From NCBI GenBank assembly GCA_034509425.1, contig JAVTVJ010000011.1:5308501-5372500 (forward strand): a stretch of DNA of 64,000 bases, written 5' to 3'. The notes under the pieces were generated by a model, which saw nothing but the letters and a program-made list of their open reading frames with translations, was not told where the DNA came from and ran no database searches. Origin of the DNA: Eopsaltria australis. Taxonomy: Eukaryota > Chordata > Aves > Passeriformes > Petroicidae. Positions 60,701-64,000 of this stretch are shown in pieces (within the stretch, counting starts at the first letter, position 1; each line of letters opens with the position of its first letter). Both the position numbers and the translations under genes were made by a program.

Positions 60701-62991
60701 ACACTGAGTTACTTTTGATTTCTGTTTGCATATTGTAGCTCTGTTCCTACTTGGATGGAAAATGTACAAGAAAGTTAAACCGCAAAGAAATGTAATGCTT
60801 GAAGTTTCCAAATGTGTTGGAGTAAGTACTGCTTACATTCCCCAAATCCCTGGCAGCAATTCTTAAAACTGTTCTGTGAATGTGCCTAAGTCAGAAATCT
60901 GTCTTAATATGAGGAAAGTTTCTGAAGTTTTTTCCTTTATTCCAGAAGGCTTCTTAGTGACACCTCCAGATTTAGACTGTCTTTTTATGCATATCTTGAT
61001 TTATATGTCAATTTATACATATACATTTACAATACAGAGGTTTATTGGTCCCCATGATATTAAGGAAGTTTTTGGGGTTGCACATCAGTGAGATCCTGCA
61101 AGGAAAGGAGTGGAATCTACATGAATAGCACAGCATGTCCCAACTTTGCAGTGCCTCAACTTTGAGATCAGATTTCTTCATGTATGAGCTTCTTCATTCT
61201 CCATACACATCTGCCAGCTTTATACAGCCCAGCCTATTGCCTATCTTGTAAGCAGTGTCACAATCAAATCCCTGTGGGTGACTTTCGCCTTTGCTTAGGG
61301 TGATGCTCCCAGGGCCCAGCTCAGCCTTGCATGTTATTCCGTGCAAAAAATCTGAGGAGTTCTTTGGGACCATATTTGTGTATATTCAGTGTCAAGGTGT
61401 GAGACACACACACAAGATGGAGCTTCTCATGGTAAAATATACTCCTACAGTCATTCAGCTCTGAAAACCTGTGCATATGACACTCCTTTATTTACTGTTG
61501 TACGTAAGTTAAGTCTGAAGAAGGCAGATCTTCCAACTCCCAACAGCAACCCACACTGAGAGAGATTGCTCTGAGGTGTTTGGTCCACCTAACCCCAAGT
61601 GCACACTCTGCTGGATATGCAGTGTGAGGCCTTAAAAACAGTATTCCCCTAGATGATTGGAGCAGTTAACAGAAGTCAAGTCATCTTTAGCACCCTCTAG
61701 ACACAGGAAGCCAGGAGCATCATGTCTAATGACAAAACAGCTGATGGTGTTTTAATTATTTGTAGTGCCATTAAACATAATCCTGTCTCTCCTCAGTTTG
61801 CTATCAAGAACAGGTTTCGGCATCGCAGCAAGGAGTTCCCCAAGAGGGAGCACTGGCTGGACTGGGCAAATGAGAAGTATGATGTAAGTACTGTGGGAGC
61901 CTCCTGTGCTGTGACATCCCCTGACCCTCAGCTTCTCTGTCTGCTCTGATCCATTGCCTCATGCACTGGTTTTGGCCTCTCCATCATTCAGTAGCTGATC
62001 TGGCCAAACCTCAGTGCTCTTCTGGTACTGCAAGTTATCACCTCAACTCTTCTGGGAGGAAGCAGAGCTGTGTGACTCAATGCTCTGTGTAATCCTAGGC
62101 TGTCCAGGGAAATTCAAGGGAGATGAAAAAAAGACTTTCCCTCGCCAAACAAATACAAACATTTACGTTTTTTGATTAGGAAAATAGCAAGCGTTATCCT
62201 TCCTTCTCTACTTGCTGTATCTCATGGTAATCTGGCCTCAAACAAAATATGCTGGTGTAATGATTTCATAGGGGAAAAGGGAAATGGTGCTGCCTGTCAT
62301 GGTTAATGCCCAGGGCCATAATACTTGTCTTGGTATGAAACATCAGAATGATGCTTTGGAACTTCAGTTTAAGTGGCTAAACACTGCATCCCCTCCAGTC
62401 TCAGTACAATTTCTTATTGAGACCCTCTAAGCCTTGTATCTCATAGTTCCCAACTTGTCCCTTGCCTGCTATCCACTGTGCCCTGTTAATGGCAGCACAA
62501 ACCTTAGCCTATCACCTTTATGACCCTTTAGTCTGTATGCTTTGTTCCTATGTGACATTCCTCAGTTGCCTATTGTCCAAATGCCTCCTTCCTGGGAAAA
62601 TAATGTGGCAATTAGTGCTGAATCTCATGCTGCTATCACTGTACATGCAAGGAGGCCCAGGTCTCTCTGGTATCAGTCACCTTTAACCAGCAACTCTTCC
62701 CACACACACAAGCAGACTTTGTACTACTTTAACAAACCATCAGATATACCCACAACGTGCAAAGTTTAATGTGTGGGTAAACATGACATGATGAGTCTTT
62801 ACGTGTTGCTGTGATTTGAGTAGCAGTCTGAAATTGTCTCCTTTTCTTTCCCCCTTCCATTTTTTAACCAATTCCTCTTGTGTAATTTTTATTTTCTGCA
62901 GAAACGACTGATTGCTCAGACAAAGATGGTGTTGAAGGTGCTTTTCCTTTACATCCCTCTTCCCATGTTCTGGGCACTTTATTACCTGCAG
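48355..62991 (+). CDS. SLC15A1 (PEPT1)-type proton-coupled oligopeptide transporter, N-terminal ~301 residues; divergent at key motifs; 3' part beyond the window
   Basis: Ten exons (listed below, 903 nt) code for TM1 to TM7 of an MFS peptide transporter of the POT/PTR family, which in the gut brush border imports di- and tripeptides with protons. Exon phases and lengths match human SLC15A1: residue numbers differ by only one (His57 of YHTF is His58 here; Trp294 is kept as Trp295). Conserved: CERFSYY, AIYHTFVALCYLTP, IIADSWLGKFK, GGDQFEE, CYPLAFGVP, NRFRHRS, PKREHWLDWA, FLYIPLPMFWAL. Changed against the human protein: Glu23 to Asp24, the YYGMR Gly to Ile, Lys140 to Arg141, INAGS (170-174) to TAAAI, Arg282 to Lys283, FDQ (297-299) to YYL. 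Every exon is open with GT-AG borders. It may be a tandem SLC15A1-like paralogue with altered coupling, or an early decaying copy; the true SLC15A1 may follow outside the window. Family assignment is strong, orthology is not, so no symbol is given. Confidence 0.88.
48583..53896 (+). other. Transporter intron 1 (about 5.5 kb from exon s1)
   Basis: No further coding exon accepted. Contains a splice-bracketed 23-nt segment at 50913-50935 (rejected below) and a (TGTTG)n microsatellite. Downstream half of the CpG island fades out by about 48950. Confidence 0.6.
52730..52752 (+). repeat. (TGTTG)n microsatellite
   Basis: tgttg repeated four times, ending in ttgtttg. Confidence 0.85.
53897..53981 (+). 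CDS. Transporter coding exon s2 (TM1, D-x-x-E-R motif)
   Basis: Acceptor cccttgcctccag, donor gtatgt; 28 codons plus one base, the same length as the human exon. Encodes RSPSRFPWSASIIVNS and DCCERFSYYIMR. The TM1 motif E-x-x-E-R-F-x-Y-Y-G reads D-C-C-E-R-F-S-Y-Y-I; Asp codon at 53945-53947. The first half of TM1 is strongly diverged. Confidence 0.85.
54065..54206 (+). CDS. Transporter coding exon s3 (TM1 end-TM2/3)
   Basis: Acceptor gttcttcctgcag only 83 bp after exon s2, donor gtgagt. Encodes DVLTFYFVFFLRWENN, SATAIYHTFVALCYLTP, VIGAIIADSWLGKFK. Carries the conserved His58 and the DSWLGKFK loop. Confidence 0.93.
55697..55746 (+). repeat. 25-bp perfect tandem duplication
   Basis: The unit from ctatggaagtgc to aaaaaaact occurs twice without mismatch (55697-55721 and 55722-55746). 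Confidence 0.92.
56702..56731 (+). repeat. (AAT)n microsatellite with one AGT interruption
   Basis: aataataataatagtaataa and further AAT units. Confidence 0.9.
56950..57069 (+). CDS. Transporter coding exon s4 (TM3)
   Basis: Acceptor ctctcaacaacag, donor gtgagt. Encodes TILYLSIVYIIGQAVLTV and GSINDLTDHNRDGSPDN, then VAVHV; the loop sequence is typical of PEPT1. Confidence 0.93.
57228..57327 (+). CDS. Transporter coding exon s5 (TM4)
   Basis: Acceptor ctgctttgttccag, donor gtagca. Encodes ALSMIGLILIAFGTGGI, RPCLSALGGDQFEEDQ. The family Lys of G-T-G-G-I-K-P is Arg here and AFGGDQF is ALGGDQF. Confidence 0.93.
57583..57673 (+). CDS. Transporter coding exon s6 (TM5), signature motif lost
   Basis: Acceptor gtttttacggtag, donor gtaagt. 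Encodes ETQRSRFFSSFYTNTAAA and IVVSTFVSPRLI. Same length as the human exon but the POT signature F-Y-x-x-I-N-x-G-S (57613-57639) reads F-Y-T-N-T-A-A-A-I: substitutions only, no indel. Confidence 0.9.
57674..59540 (+). other. Transporter intron s6-s7
   Basis: Its 3' part contains the CR1 element at 58975-59360; the remainder shows nothing recognised. Confidence 0.6.
58975..59360 (+). mobile_element. CR1 LINE 3' end, sense to the transporter
   Basis: From agatcctgagaggcattaga through tttggcctggagaaggcaaa, ctttcctcagtggtacccag, ctctgaacgtcaggaaacac, aactggcacaggctgcccag, gaggttgtggattctccatc to the classic end ggtcccttccaacctcaacc, attctgtgatac. 5'-truncated, better preserved than the copy at 26770. 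It keeps the reading NWHRLPREVVDSPSVE. Confidence 0.95.
59541..59624 (+). CDS. Transporter coding exon s7
   Basis: Acceptor cttttttctttcag-like, donor gtaggt. Encodes DKLCGIHTKQLCYPLAFG and VPLAIMAFSL. Confidence 0.92.
59625..60738 (+). other. Transporter intron s7-s8
   Basis: A GC-richer stretch at 60060-60480 stands out from its surroundings but no family is recognised. Confidence 0.5.
60739..60821 (+). CDS. Transporter coding exon s8
   Basis: Acceptor tgcatattgtag, donor gtaagt. Encodes ALFLLGWKMYKKVKPQRN and VMLEVSKCVG (end of TM6 and start of the cytosolic helical linker). Confidence 0.92.
60822..61796 (+). other. Transporter intron s8-s9
   Basis: Nothing recognised. Confidence 0.55.
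61797..61883 (+). CDS. Transporter coding exon s9 (cytosolic linker)
   Basis: Acceptor cctgtctctcctcag, donor gtaagt; 29 codons. Encodes FAIKNRFRHRSKEFPKRE and HWLDWANEKYD, almost identical to the human linker. Confidence 0.94.
61884..62901 (+). other. Transporter intron s9-s10
   Basis: Nothing recognised. Confidence 0.55.
62902..62991 (+). CDS. Transporter coding exon s10 (TM7), last in window
   Basis: Acceptor tttattttctgcag, donor gtaaag; 30 codons. Encodes KRLIAQTKMVLKVLFLY and IPLPMFWALYYLQ. The human counterpart ends FDQQ; Asp298 is Tyr here (62980-62991) and Arg282 is Lys (62935-62937). Confidence 0.92.
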
Positions 62992-64000
62992 GTAAAGTAG
63001 AAATTGTTTGGCTTGGTAAGTAGAGCTGTAGCATGTCAGTCTACATCCTCTGAGGTCATCAGCCATAAAAAGTGCCTATGGGAGTGTGGAAAAACAAATC
63101 CTGTGTCCTGGTTTTATTGCAAAAGCATGGTTACTGAGTCATGTCAGTACAGGATGATCTGCAGCCAGGGACAATCTCAGTTTTTCTGAGCACACCCAGG
63201 AGAGATTCAGCAACTGAAGCCTCTCCAAATCTTGTATCAGCCTGGGACTCAGGGGATGAAGCAGTAATTTAAAGCTTTCTTAGTGCTAATGTTTCTTCAA
63301 TTGTCAGTTGTCGGATGAAATTGAGGGTCCTAGTGTAAATGATCTGGAGAACCAGGGTTTAAATGATCTGGATGGCAGTTTGCTTAATCACTCATATCTT
63401 GTCATAAATACCTTACACCTTCAAGCAGAAGTATAAGCCTGTAATTCTCATTCACTTGGTGGACTGGGTGCTCAAGAGTCACAAAAGCAGCATTCATAGT
63501 TAAGCACTGAAGTGTGAATTTTGGAAGATGCTTGAGAGAGCCAGGAGTTGAAAGCCTCATCCAAGTCCCCTGGTAGGAAGTTTGGTGCAGACTCCCTGTA
63601 TCCTGCTGCTGCAGTCCAGTGCCTGTGAGCTGTAGCTGGCAGTGTGACCTGTTACAATTAGGCAGCTCTGCTGTGACATTCAGAGCTCAGTACTCATTCC
63701 ATGGGTAAGAGCTCACATCTGGGACAGTGGTGTGTCCTGGGTGGCTGAAGGCTCTCGCCACAGATGCAGCGGTAGCGTTCTTGTCTCATCCTGGGCTCAG
63801 GCCTAAAGTCAGCCCCGCTTGTTGCAGCTACAGGCAGGTTTTTGGGGCAGAGGGCTCCAGGCAGGTCAAGGCCTGGTTTTCTGCTGGCTCTGGGCTGTGT
63901 GAAGGAAGGACGGATGGCTGGGACGTGTGTGCTGCTCGGGCTCAGGCCGGCGGCACACGGGCCCCGGGGTGGCTTCTGTGCATATCACAGGGCAGTGCCC
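62992..64000 (+). other. Transporter intron after s10 (right edge)
   Basis: The expected next PEPT1 exon (starting GSRWTLQ in human) is not seen before the window ends. GC content rises after 63700 without an identifiable element. Confidence 0.55.

Noticed and set aside
1..64000. tRNA, rRNA, snRNA and known miRNA genes
   Set aside because: Scanned by eye for cloverleaf boxes and familiar snRNA words; none convincing. A tRNAscan-SE or Infernal run would be decisive.

Overview
The window is nuclear DNA from a vertebrate, almost certainly a bird and probably a songbird. The evidence is AT-rich introns with GT-AG exons, several CR1 LINE tails (the usual avian retroposon), and solo LTRs that resemble families I know from passerine genomes. 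Two protein-coding genes lie head to tail on the + strand, in the order also seen around human SLC15A1/DOCK9.

Positions 744-35255 hold the 3' half of DOCK9 (zizimin-1, a Cdc42 guanine-nucleotide exchange factor). There are 28 coding exons, all with GT-AG borders and compatible phases, encoding about 1,127 C-terminal residues including the whole catalytic DHR2 domain. Points of interest are a 6-nt microexon next to a 36-nt mini-exon, an internal alternative acceptor that makes a 23-residue segment optional, and a 3' UTR with three Pumilio-type motifs. The last strong poly(A) signal close to the stop is near 36263.

Positions 36300-48150 are intergenic and rich in retroelements: a near-complete ERVL-like LTR, a truncated second copy, a minus-strand LTR, a complete 392-bp solo LTR with a perfect 6-bp target duplication, a long GC-rich LTR-like repeat and a CR1 fragment. 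I see no convincing gene there.

A CpG island at about 48150-48720 starts the second gene, which runs off the right edge. Ten exons encode about 301 N-terminal residues of a SLC15A1 (PEPT1)-type peptide transporter. Exon borders and length match human PEPT1 nearly residue for residue, and all frames are open. Several residues the proton-coupled oligopeptide transporter family normally keeps are changed: E-x-x-E-R became D-x-x-E-R, the TM4 lysine became arginine, the F-Y-x-x-I-N-x-G-S motif is lost, and F-D-Q-Q in TM7 became Y-Y-L-Q. This looks like a diverged paralogue or a functionally altered copy and is the most interesting item in the window.

Comparisons with human proteins are from memory; no alignment or database search was run.
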